Origin: Streptomyces venezuelae
GTDB taxonomy: Bacteria; Actinomycetota; Actinomycetes; Streptomycetales; Streptomycetaceae
Direction: 5' to 3'
Length of the DNA: 64,000 nucleotides
Assembly (NCBI RefSeq): GCF_008642335.1
Contig: NZ_CP029191.1
Coordinates: 496,001 to 560,000, forward strand
The position numbers were made by a program, and so were the translations under genes. Below the pieces are notes generated by a model. That model made no database searches. It saw nothing but the letters and a program-made list of their open reading frames with translations, and was not told the DNA's origin. Below are positions 20,845 through 28,060 of the stretch, piece after piece; position 1 is the first letter of the stretch, and the number at the start of each line of letters is the position of its first letter.

Positions 20845-20871
20845 TGTTACCTTCCTCGGGACTGCTCCGTC
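20845..20871 (+). promoter_or_regulatory. possible ECF41-type promoter for the CMD gene
   Basis: tgttac at 20845-20850 and cgtc at 20868-20871 are separated by 17 bp, resembling the TGTCACA / CGTC pattern reported for ECF41 promoters. It overlaps the sigma gene's ribosome binding site on the other strand. The -35 match is imperfect. Confidence 0.35.
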
Positions 20872-20925
20872 ATGGGGGATGACGGGCCCGGAGGGGCACA
20901 GGTAACCGATGAAGGAGCAGCACCG

Positions 20926-21375
20926 ATGGAAGCACGGATGAAGGCCGCCGCGAACCCCGACGTCACCACGGCGATCCAGCACCTCTACAAGGCGATTCAC
21001 TCCGGGGGCGTCGACCAGGGCCTGCTGGGACTCGTCCATCTGCGCGTCAGCCAGATCAACGGCTGCAGTCCATGCGTCCACGCCTCGGTCGCGGCGGCGC
21101 GGAAGGCGGGCGAGAGCGACGACCGGCTGCACAACGTCGTCGCGTGGCGCGAGACGCCGTTCTACTCGGAGGACGAGCGGGCCGCGCTCGCCCTGGCGGA
21201 GGCCGCCACCCGGATCCAGGACGGCGCGCCGGGCGTGACCGACGAGATCTGGGACGCCGCGGCCGAGCACTTCGACGAGAAGCAGCTGGGCTCCATCGTG
21301 CTGGAGGCGTCGCTGACCAACCTGTTCAACCGGATCAACCGCGCGGTGCGGGAGCAGGCCGGCAAGACCTGGTAA
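20926..21375 (+). CDS. carboxymuconolactone decarboxylase / AhpD-like protein (ECF41 partner)
   Basis: The 149-residue protein carries the AhpD-type motif CSPCVHAS (CxxC followed by His, about residues 47-54), so it may act as a thiol peroxidase-like or general redox protein. Genes of this family are genetically linked to ECF41 sigma factors, as here. ATG 20926 was chosen because GAAGGAG precedes it by nine bases. The true substrate is unknown in most bacteria. Confidence 0.9.
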   Translation: MEARMKAAANPDVTTAIQHLYKAIHSGGVDQGLLGLVHLRVSQINGCSPCVHASVAAARKAGESDDRLHNVVAWRETPFYSEDERAALALAEAATRIQDGAPGVTDEIWDAAAEHFDEKQLGSIVLEASLTNLFNRINRAVREQAGKTW

Positions 21376-21390
21376 GTCGAACAGCGGGCA

Positions 21391-21435
21391 GCGCCGACGG
21401 CGGTGAGGGTTTTCGGTCCTCACCACCGTCGGCGC
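21391..21435. terminator. long hairpin between the CMD gene and the TetR gene
   Basis: Arms of 18 bases (21391-21408 and 21418-21435) pair with one mismatch around a T-rich 9-base loop. It lies between convergent stops, so it probably ends both transcripts. Confidence 0.85.
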
Positions 21436-21465
21436 TTCGTCGTTTCCGTACGCCTGTACCGCCCG

Positions 21466-22119
21466 CTACGCCCGGTACGCCCGCAAGAACGTCCGAACCC
21501 CCTCGACCACCAGCGGCCTGACCCGTGTGTCCTCCATGGCGTTCGCGGAACCCAGCCGGTCGAGCGCGACGCCGAAGGTCAGCGCGATGAACTGGTCCGC
21601 CGCGAGGCGGGGGTCGGGGACGTGCAGCAGTCCGGCAGCGGCGAGCGCGGCGAACCGCTCGGCGAGCGCCTCGTCGGGGGTGTCGGCCATGGAGTTGTAG
21701 CCGCGGTGCGGCAGGTTTCCGGACTCCGCGCGGACCAGGCGCTGCAGTGTCGCGTACTCCGCCGAGCCGAGCATGTCGGTCGAGATCCGCATCGAGAACG
21801 TGACCAGCGCGTCTTCGAGGTCGGCGGGTCCGGTGAGGCGGTCGACGTCGGTGAGGGTCTCGTCGAGGGTGCGGCGGATCGTCGTGATCATCGCCTCGCC
21901 GATCGCGTCGACGACGGCCTGGAGCAGCGTCCGCTTGTCGCCGAAGTAGTCGTAGACCGTCCGCTTGGACACCTCGGCCCGGGCGGCGACCGCGTCGACG
22001 CTGGAGCGGTCGAAGCCGTCCGCGAGGAACAGTTCCCGGGCCGCCGAGAGGATCGCGGCCCGCTTCTGGGCGGACCCCTCGCGCAGCGTCTTCGTGGTCG
22101 GCGTCTTCGTCGTCGGCAT
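21466..22119 (-). CDS. TetR-family repressor
   Basis: The 217-residue protein has an N-terminal TetR helix-turn-helix (about 18-65: RAAILSAARELFLADGF... then VSKRTVYDYFGDKRTLL) and a helical ligand-binding domain of the TetR_C type. It is divergent from an MFS exporter gene with 58 bp between starts, and a palindrome lies in that gap. The likely role is repression of the exporter and monooxygenase operon, relieved by a drug-like ligand. Its N-terminus has a repeated PTTKT. Confidence 0.9.
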   Translation of the reverse strand: MPTTKTPTTKTLREGSAQKRAAILSAARELFLADGFDRSSVDAVAARAEVSKRTVYDYFGDKRTLLQAVVDAIGEAMITTIRRTLDETLTDVDRLTGPADLEDALVTFSMRISTDMLGSAEYATLQRLVRAESGNLPHRGYNSMADTPDEALAERFAALAAAGLLHVPDPRLAADQFIALTFGVALDRLGSANAMEDTRVRPLVVEGVRTFLRAYRA

Positions 22120-22144
22120 GGCGCCATCTTAGCCGTCTTTCTGG

Positions 22145-22162
22145 CTACACTGCACGGTGTAG
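22145..22162. promoter_or_regulatory. palindromic operator candidate between the TetR and MFS genes
   Basis: ctacac at 22145-22150 and gtgtag at 22157-22162 form an inverted repeat with a 6-bp spacer. A further tgtag copy follows immediately. It is in the middle of the 58-bp divergent gap, where a TetR dimer would block both promoters. Confidence 0.6.
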
Positions 22163-22177
22163 TGTAGACATGGTTCC

Positions 22178-23581
22178 ATGACCACAACAGCAACGCCCGC
22201 TCCCCCGCTCCGCATCGGGAAAGCCGCCGTCGCAGCCCTCGGCATGCTCGCCGTCGCCACCGGCGCGCTGGAGTCGGTGGTGACACCGACGCTCCCTCTC
22301 CTGCAACGCGAACTCGACATGAGCCCCGCCGAAGGGGCGTTACTCAGCATCGTGCTGCTCATCACCGGCGCGCTCGTCACGCCGGTCGCGGGCAGGTTCG
22401 GCGATCGCTACGGCGGAAAACGGGTCCTCATACGGCTCATGGCGGTGGTCTCCACCGGCGGTCTCGTCTCGTCGCTCGCGCCGAATCTGCCGGTGCTGCT
22501 GCTCGGTCAGGTGCTGCAGGGGGCGATGGTGGGCGCGCTGCCGCTGTCGTTCATCCTGGTGCGCGAACACCTCCCCGCCGGGGAGTCGAAGGTGGCCATC
22601 GGAGTGGTCAGCGGCCTGTTCGTGGCGGGCGGGATGGCGGGCACGCTGTCGGCCGGGCCCGTGGCGGAAGGGCTGTCCCGGCACTGGATGTTCGCGCTGC
22701 CGACGATCGCGGTCGCCGTCGCCACGGTGCTGGTGAACCTGCTGATGCCGCGGGACGCACCGCGCCCGCCGGGCGACGCGCGGATCGACTGGCCCGGACT
22801 GCTCCTGCTCAGCGGGACGCTGGTCACGCTCATGCTCGTGCTGGCGCTCGCACCCGACGTCGGCGCGCAGCCCCTCGCCCTGGGCGCCCTCGTCCTGGTG
22901 CTCGCCGGCCTCGTGACCGCGTGGGTCCGCGTCGAGCGCCGCGCCGCCTCGCCGATGGTCGATCCGCGGATGCTGGCGCGGCCCGCGGTCTGGAAGTCGT
23001 GCGTGCTGACGTTCGTGATCTGCGCGGGCACCTCGGTGCCGGTCTATCTCCTCCCGCAGCTGTTCGCGGTCTCCTCCGACACGTACGGCTTCGGGGCGAG
23101 CGCCACCGAGATCGGCTTCTATCTGCTGCCCGGCGCCGTGGCCGCGTCGCTGGCCGGGCCGATCAGCGGCATGGGGGCGCGACGCCACGGCTCGCGTGCC
23201 GTGATGACGGTCGGGATCGTCCTCATGGTCGCCGCCCTGCTCGGCCTCGCGGCCGTGCACGGCGAGATCTGGCACCTCGTCCTCGGCAAGGTGCTCGTCG
23301 CGTTCGCCAACGGCCTGTGCGTCACGGCGATGGTGACAAGGACCGCCACGTCCGTCGACCAGGGCGACACCGGCATCGCCACGAGCCTGGTCCTGGTGAC
23401 CCGCGTGCTCGGCTTCGCCGTGGGCGTGCAGGTCAGCGGCGCGATCCTCACCGCGGGCACCCCCGCGGGTGCGGACGACCCGGCCGAGTCCGCGTTCGTC
23501 ATCGGTTTCGCCCTGGCCGCCGTCGTCACCGCGCTGTCCCTGCTCGTCACCCGCACCATGAACAAAGGAGTCAAGGAATGA
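22178..23581 (+). CDS. MFS drug-efflux transporter
   Basis: The 467-residue protein has about 12-14 transmembrane helices, the MFS motif A-like GRFGDRYGGKRVLI after helix 2 (about 68-82), and an antiporter-type sequence near VVSGLFVAGGMAGTLSAGP. It probably exports a drug by proton antiport. Leu55 is encoded by the rare codon TTA (22340-22342), which makes expression depend on the bldA tRNA. The stop overlaps the ATG of the monooxygenase gene, and the divergent TetR gene is its likely regulator. Confidence 0.9.
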   Translation: MTTTATPAPPLRIGKAAVAALGMLAVATGALESVVTPTLPLLQRELDMSPAEGALLSIVLLITGALVTPVAGRFGDRYGGKRVLIRLMAVVSTGGLVSSLAPNLPVLLLGQVLQGAMVGALPLSFILVREHLPAGESKVAIGVVSGLFVAGGMAGTLSAGPVAEGLSRHWMFALPTIAVAVATVLVNLLMPRDAPRPPGDARIDWPGLLLLSGTLVTLMLVLALAPDVGAQPLALGALVLVLAGLVTAWVRVERRAASPMVDPRMLARPAVWKSCVLTFVICAGTSVPVYLLPQLFAVSSDTYGFGASATEIGFYLLPGAVAASLAGPISGMGARRHGSRAVMTVGIVLMVAALLGLAAVHGEIWHLVLGKVLVAFANGLCVTAMVTRTATSVDQGDTGIATSLVLVTRVLGFAVGVQVSGAILTAGTPAGADDPAESAFVIGFALAAVVTALSLLVTRTMNKGVKE

Positions 23582-24759
23582 GCCCCACCCGGACCCCCTC
23601 CCGAGCCCGCCGCCCCCGTGTCCTGATCTCGGGAGCCAGCATCGCCGGGCCCGCCCTCGCCTACTGGCTGAACCGCCACGGATACGCGGTCACGGTGGTC
23701 GAGAAAGCGGGCGCCCTGCGCGGCGGCGGCTACCCCGTCGACATCCGCGGCACCGCGCTGGAGGTCGTCCGCGGTATGGGTCTGCTGCCGCAACTGCGGG
23801 ACGTCCACATCGACGTGCGTCGGCTGACCTTCGTCGACGGCGACGGCGCCGAGGTGGCCTCGGTCGACCCGCACCACCTCACCGGCGGCGTCGGCGGGCA
23901 GGATCTGGAGGTGCGGCGCGGCGATCTCACCGAGGCCCTCCACGGCGCGGTCCGTGACGACGTGGAGTTCCTGTTCGACGACCGCGTCGACACATTGGAC
24001 CAGTCGGACCACGGAGTCGACGTCACGTTCCGCGCGGGCGGCAGCCGTACGTTCGACATGGTGTTCGGCGCGGACGGCGTGCACTCGCGCACCCGCGAGT
24101 TCCTGTTCGGGCCCGAGGAGCAGTTCCACCGCTACCTCGGCCACTGCTTCGCCGGCTTCACCCTGCGCAACACCTTCGGGCTCTCCGACGAGGTCATGAT
24201 GTGGAACACCCCGGGCAGAGCCGCCGCGCTCTACGCCGCAGGATACGACGGGCACGTGCACGCCCTCCTCGACTTCGCGCACCCGGAGCCGCCGTTCCAC
24301 GCGTTCCGGGACCCGCGGGCCCAACGCGCGCTGGTGGGCGAGGTGTTCGCAGACGCAGGGTGGGAGGTGCCGGGCATGCTCGCGGCGCTGCGCGGCGCTG
24401 ACGACCTGTTCTTCGACGTGGTCGGTCAGATCCGCATGCCCCGCTGGTCCAGCGGCCGGGTCGCCCTGGTGGGCGACGCCGCGTACGCGCCCTCGTTCCT
24501 GACCGGGCAGGGAACGAGCCTCGCGCTCGTCGGCGCCCACGCGCTCGCCCATTCCCTGGCGGGCGGGGACCACGCCGCCGGCTTCGCCGCGTACGAGCAC
24601 GACACCCGCCCCTTCGTGACGGCCACTCAGGACCGGGTCGGCGAGGGCGGTGCCACACTCTTCCCGACCACCGCCGCCGCCCTGGAACGGCGCAACGCGA
24701 TGCTGCGGAGACTCGGGACCACGCCCGCTCATTCGGTATTTTCAGAACGCCCCGCGTAA
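23578..24759 (+). CDS. FAD-dependent monooxygenase (PHBH fold, TetX/aromatic hydroxylase-like)
   Basis: The 393-residue protein has an FAD Rossmann motif (VLISGASIAGPALAYWL, about 15-31), a DG-type motif (VFGADGVHSRTRE, about 161-173) and the GD motif (VALVGDAAYAPSFLTGQG, about 295-312). This is the single-component flavin hydroxylase layout. It is translationally coupled to the exporter by an ATGA overlap, so it may modify the same compound, for example as a resistance or detoxification enzyme. The substrate is unknown. Confidence 0.88.
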   Translation: MSPTRTPSRARRPRVLISGASIAGPALAYWLNRHGYAVTVVEKAGALRGGGYPVDIRGTALEVVRGMGLLPQLRDVHIDVRRLTFVDGDGAEVASVDPHHLTGGVGGQDLEVRRGDLTEALHGAVRDDVEFLFDDRVDTLDQSDHGVDVTFRAGGSRTFDMVFGADGVHSRTREFLFGPEEQFHRYLGHCFAGFTLRNTFGLSDEVMMWNTPGRAAALYAAGYDGHVHALLDFAHPEPPFHAFRDPRAQRALVGEVFADAGWEVPGMLAALRGADDLFFDVVGQIRMPRWSSGRVALVGDAAYAPSFLTGQGTSLALVGAHALAHSLAGGDHAAGFAAYEHDTRPFVTATQDRVGEGGATLFPTTAAALERRNAMLRRLGTTPAHSVFSERPA

Positions 24760-24878
24760 TAACGCTGAAAGGCATAGCCAGTTGGGCATACCCGTACTTC
24801 CCGTGGAATACCGATGCGGATTTCCATAGAATCATTATCCGACCCTGACGGAAATACTGACTCCTGGGCAGGTGTACC
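24760..24878 (+). promoter_or_regulatory. AT-richer leader before the pyrrolamide bicistron
   Basis: This 119-bp gap is clearly less GC-rich than the surrounding genes and probably holds the promoter of the cupin/ATP-grasp pair. It contains atgcggatttcc at 24814-24825, a 12-mer also present at 44107-44118 in another gap of the same cluster. I could not fix a -35/-10 pair. Confidence 0.4.
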
Positions 24879-25256
24879 TTGCTGGTTCGCTCGGTTGAAG
24901 ATGTCGTCGGCAGCGAATGTGACGTGGACTGGGGCAACGGAACGAGCCGGAGGCTGCTCGTTCAGGCCGATGAATTGGGTTTCAGCCTGACCGAGACATA
25001 CGTACAGCCCGGGAGTGAGTCGTATCTGCGGTACGACAACCACCAAGAGGTCTGCTACTGCGTGTCCGGCTCCGGTTCCGTGGAGACGGCGGACGGCTTG
25101 TTCGACATCAAGCCGGGAATGCTGTACGCCCCGGGCATGGGCGAACCGCACATACTCCGCTCGGAACACGGCATGACGCTGATGTGCGTCTTCTCGCCTG
25201 CCCTGCACGGACCGGAGAAGCACCTGCTCACGCCCGGTGTGCACTCCAGCTACTAG
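24879..25256 (+). CDS. ectoine-synthase-like cupin (EctC homologue) of the pyrrolamide cluster
   Basis: The 125-residue protein aligns by eye with EctC over its whole length: WGNGTSRRLL near the start, NHQEVCYCVSGSGSVET, and PGMLYAPGMGEPH. The residues that bind iron in EctC are kept: Glu57, Tyr83 and His91. EctC closes N-acetyl-diaminobutyrate into ectoine, and as a side reaction cyclises glutamine to 5-amino-3,4-dihydro-2H-pyrrole-2-carboxylate. No ectA or ectB is present. With the adjacent ATP-grasp ligase, I infer that this enzyme makes the cyclic amidine starter of an anthelvencin-like pyrrolamide. The start is TTG 24879. Confidence 0.82.
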   Translation: MLVRSVEDVVGSECDVDWGNGTSRRLLVQADELGFSLTETYVQPGSESYLRYDNHQEVCYCVSGSGSVETADGLFDIKPGMLYAPGMGEPHILRSEHGMTLMCVFSPALHGPEKHLLTPGVHSSY

Positions 25257-25273
25257 AACGGAGGCAGGTGAGA

Positions 25274-26584
25274 ATGCCCGACACCATTGATCTGGTGATC
25301 CCGAACGTCGTCGAGTTCAACCTGAAACGCGAACTGCTGGAATTCGACCCGGGTGTGGAACACGACCTCGTCGAGCACGGCACGGGATTCACCGATCAGT
25401 GTGTCTTCTGGAGCACCGGCGACCGTGTGCTCGTGCTGCCCGCCGGCTACTCCCAGGAGTGGCTGACGCACGTCCACGCCGGTCTCGGCGGCTCCGTGCC
25501 GCCCGTCGTGTCCCCGCTGCCCCGCACCGGCCGTCTGGTCCACGATCTGCTGGGCGACGACCGGGCGCTGGCCGCCCTCACCGCCGCGACCGGCGGGGCG
25601 CGGGAGGTGCGGATCCTGTCCTTCGGCGCGTCGCCCGACCTGTACTCTCTCGCCTCGGTGCTCCGCAGCCAGGGGCGGGAGGTGCGGCTCGACGTCGCGG
25701 GACCGGAGCACTACTGGGCGTACGAGTACCTGGAATCCAAGCTGTGCTGCGTCGACCTGGCCTCGCACATCCCCGGGTTCCGCGTGCCGCGCGGCATCTC
25801 CGTCACCAGCTGGGAACAGCTCAAGGGGGCGGTCGCTTCGATCGTGGGCAGCGGCGGGCGTGCCGTCGTCAAGAGCATGTACGGGGTGGGGGGTTACGGC
25901 TCCGCGGTCGCGCAGGGCGAGGCCGACGGCACCGTGCGGCGCTTCTGGCAGACGCTGCGCCGCGAGCCGTTCTTCGGCACGTTCCCGCTCACCGTGCAGG
26001 ACTACGTCGCGCACGGCACCGACTGCCCCGCCGTGGACGTCCTCGTCGACGAGAGCGCCGTGCCGCGCATGGAGTACAGCATGCTCGGCGTCGACGGACT
26101 GCGGTACCGCAGCCTCGCACTCGGGCCCGGGGTCCTCGACCCGGACCTGGAGGAACGGCTCGCCGCGCTCGGCACCGCCGTCCACACGTTCGCGCAGTCC
26201 CTCGGCTACCGCGGCTGGATGACCATCGACTGCCTCCGCGGCCTCGACGACACGCTCTACGTCACCGAGATCAACGCCCGGCGCTCCGGCGCCATGCACG
26301 CCGTCGCCCTCGCCGAGCGGTGGGCCGACGAGGCGCCGGTGGCGTACGTCGACGACGCCCTGCCGCTGCGCCTTTCGGGCACGGTGTCGTACGCGGAGCA
26401 CATCCGTCCCGTCTTCGACGAACTCTGGGAGCGCGGCGTCCGGGCCTACCCGTCGACCGTCCGGGCCCTCACGGGACACCGCCCCTCGCTGGGCATCGTG
26501 GTGTGCGCCAAGAGCGCGGCGGACGGCGAGCACATCGCCACGGAGGCGCACCGGGCCGTCAACGCCGCGGTCGCCGCGGGGTGA
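25274..26584 (+). CDS. ATP-grasp ligase, proposed amide-forming enzyme of the pyrrolamide cluster
   Basis: The 436-residue protein has a pre-ATP-grasp N-terminal domain (about 1-150), an ATP-grasp domain with the nucleotide-binding RAVVKSMYGVGGYGSA (about 196-211), and the metal-binding end motif GWMTIDCLRG...YVTEINARRSGA (about 315-341). ATP-grasp ligases activate a carboxylate as acyl-phosphate and join it to an amine. In the anthelvencin pathway an ATP-grasp enzyme (Ant23) is proposed to attach the cyclic amidine acid to a carrier-bound 4-aminopyrrole-2-carboxylate. The position next to an EctC-like gene supports the same role here. ATG 25274 follows GGAGGCAGGTGAG. Confidence 0.82.
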   Translation: MPDTIDLVIPNVVEFNLKRELLEFDPGVEHDLVEHGTGFTDQCVFWSTGDRVLVLPAGYSQEWLTHVHAGLGGSVPPVVSPLPRTGRLVHDLLGDDRALAALTAATGGAREVRILSFGASPDLYSLASVLRSQGREVRLDVAGPEHYWAYEYLESKLCCVDLASHIPGFRVPRGISVTSWEQLKGAVASIVGSGGRAVVKSMYGVGGYGSAVAQGEADGTVRRFWQTLRREPFFGTFPLTVQDYVAHGTDCPAVDVLVDESAVPRMEYSMLGVDGLRYRSLALGPGVLDPDLEERLAALGTAVHTFAQSLGYRGWMTIDCLRGLDDTLYVTEINARRSGAMHAVALAERWADEAPVAYVDDALPLRLSGTVSYAEHIRPVFDELWERGVRAYPSTVRALTGHRPSLGIVVCAKSAADGEHIATEAHRAVNAAVAAG

Positions 26585-26609
26585 TCCCCCGCGCGTCGCG
26601 TGCACGAAG

Positions 26610-26651
26610 AAGGGCGTCGGGCCGAGGCAACCGCCTCGGCCCGACGCCCTT
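26610..26651. terminator. perfect 19-bp stem hairpin between convergent cluster operons
   Basis: Arms 26610-26628 and 26633-26651 are exactly complementary with a 4-base loop. It lies between the ATP-grasp stop (26584) and the carrier-protein stop (26658), so it should end both transcripts. Confidence 0.93.
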
Positions 26652-26657
26652 CCCGGC

Positions 26658-26978
26658 TCACGCGCGCGTGCCGCAGCCCTTCTCCGCGAGGAACTCCGCC
26701 TGTGTCATCGGCGTGGCGTTCTCGAAGAGACGGTTGAGGAGCTCGCCCTCCCACTCGACCGCTTCCACCTCGTCGACCCCGTACTCCGCCAGGATCCTGC
26801 CGATCGCCTGCAGCGCGAGGAGCGAGTAGCCGCCCATCTCGAAGAAGTCGCTGTGGTGCACGTCGACGGAGTCTGCGCTCACCTCCAGGACCTCTGCCCA
26901 GATCCTGCGCACCACTTCCGCCGCCGCTTCCGCGTCGCCCGACGTGGACGGGAGTTGAGCGGCCAGGTTGTCCGTCAC
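26658..26978 (-). CDS. free-standing peptidyl carrier protein
   Basis: The 106-residue protein is a lone PCP domain. FEMGGYSLLALQAIGRI carries the phosphopantetheine-attachment Ser52; the residue before it is Tyr, where His or Asp is commoner. An unusual C-terminal tail of about 25 residues (ENATPMTQAEFLAEKGCGTRA) follows the domain. It should carry 4-aminopyrrole-2-carboxylate or the growing chain between the stand-alone ligase and condensation proteins, like the single PCP of the congocidine system. GTG 26978 was chosen for the GGAGG site 6-10 bases upstream. It is the last gene of the long operon. Confidence 0.88.
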   Translation of the reverse strand: MTDNLAAQLPSTSGDAEAAAEVVRRIWAEVLEVSADSVDVHHSDFFEMGGYSLLALQAIGRILAEYGVDEVEAVEWEGELLNRLFENATPMTQAEFLAEKGCGTRA

Positions 26979-27013
26979 TGTTCCTCCAGGTGTCTTGATG
27001 TGCGGTTGGCGTG

Positions 27014-28060
27014 TCACGGAATCAGCACCACCTTGCTGGCCTCGCCGGCGTCGAAGAGCCGGAACCCCTCGGCCGCCTCCGACAACGGCATCCGGTGCGA
27101 GATGAGGTAGGTCGGGTCGACGCGGCCGCCGCGCACCAGGTTCATCAGCGGCTCGAAGTCCCCGACGGGGTCGCCGACCGCAAAGCGCAGCGTGACCTCC
27201 TTGGCGAACGCGAGCCGGGTCGGCATGGGCATGGCCTCGGAGGCGTGGGCTCCCACGGCGCAGACCGTCCCGCGCGGGCGTACGACGTGCAGCGCTGTCA
27301 GCAGCGACGCGTCGGTTCCGACGGCCTCCAGGACGGCGTCCGCGCCGCGGCCCTCGGTCAGCTCGGCGACCTGCGCTCCGACGTCGGGTGTGGTCGGCAC
27401 CGGGCACGCGCCGCGTTCGGCGGCCAGTTTCCGGCGGCTCTCCAGCGGGTCGACGGCGAGCACCCGGGCGGCGCCGAGCAGCCATGCGGCCTCCAGGGCG
27501 AGCAGCCCCACGGGCCCGCAGCCGACCACCGCCACCGTGTCGCCGGGACGCACCCCGGCGCCCACGGCGCACGCGTACCCGGTGGCGAGGACGTCGCCGA
27601 CGAACAGCGCCCGCTCGTCGCCGACGTCGTCGGGGATGGGGAACAGCACCGTGTCGGCGAACGGCACCCGCACGAACTCGGCGTGCCCGCCCGCGTAGGC
27701 GCGTGTGCCGACCACGGTCGCGTAGCCGAACAGACCCACCCGGTCGCACTGGTAGTGCCAGCCGTGGCGGCAGGCCCTGCAGTGCCCGCACGCGATGATG
27801 TCCGAGGCGACGACCCGGTCCCCGGCGCGCAGACCGCGCACCTCGGGGCCGGTCTCCTCGATCACGCCGGTGAACTCGTGGCCGGTGACCGTTCCGGCCG
27901 GGAAGCCGTCGATCTCACCGCGGTACGGGTGGAGGTCGGTGCCGCAGATCGCGCTGCGCACGACCCGGACGACGGCGTCCCGGGGTTCCTCGATACGGGG
28001 CATGGCCACGTCGTCCGCGACCTCCGCCCGGCGTGTGCCGTGCCATCGCAACGCTCTCAT
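27014..28060 (-). CDS. zinc-dependent alcohol dehydrogenase (MDR family)
   Basis: The 348-residue protein has full MDR length. Catalytic zinc motifs CGTD and GHEFTG are near residues 39-65, the structural-zinc cysteines are in CGHCRACRHGWHYQC (about 90-104), and the NAD(P)-binding motif VAVVGCGPVGLLALE is near 168. It resembles threonine or sorbitol dehydrogenases and should interconvert a secondary alcohol and a ketone. Alcohol dehydrogenases of this kind belong to the carbohydrate-based route proposed for 4-acetamidopyrrole-2-carboxylate in congocidine, so I assign it to pyrrole formation. Its start overlaps the condensation gene's stop. Confidence 0.86.
   Translation of the reverse strand: MRALRWHGTRRAEVADDVAMPRIEEPRDAVVRVVRSAICGTDLHPYRGEIDGFPAGTVTGHEFTGVIEETGPEVRGLRAGDRVVASDIIACGHCRACRHGWHYQCDRVGLFGYATVVGTRAYAGGHAEFVRVPFADTVLFPIPDDVGDERALFVGDVLATGYACAVGAGVRPGDTVAVVGCGPVGLLALEAAWLLGAARVLAVDPLESRRKLAAERGACPVPTTPDVGAQVAELTEGRGADAVLEAVGTDASLLTALHVVRPRGTVCAVGAHASEAMPMPTRLAFAKEVTLRFAVGDPVGDFEPLMNLVRGGRVDPTYLISHRMPLSEAAEGFRLFDAGEASKVVLIP

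Noticed and set aside
24879..25256. True ectoine biosynthesis
   Set aside because: No ectA, ectB or ectD is nearby, and the gene is coupled to an ATP-grasp ligase inside a pyrrolamide cluster.
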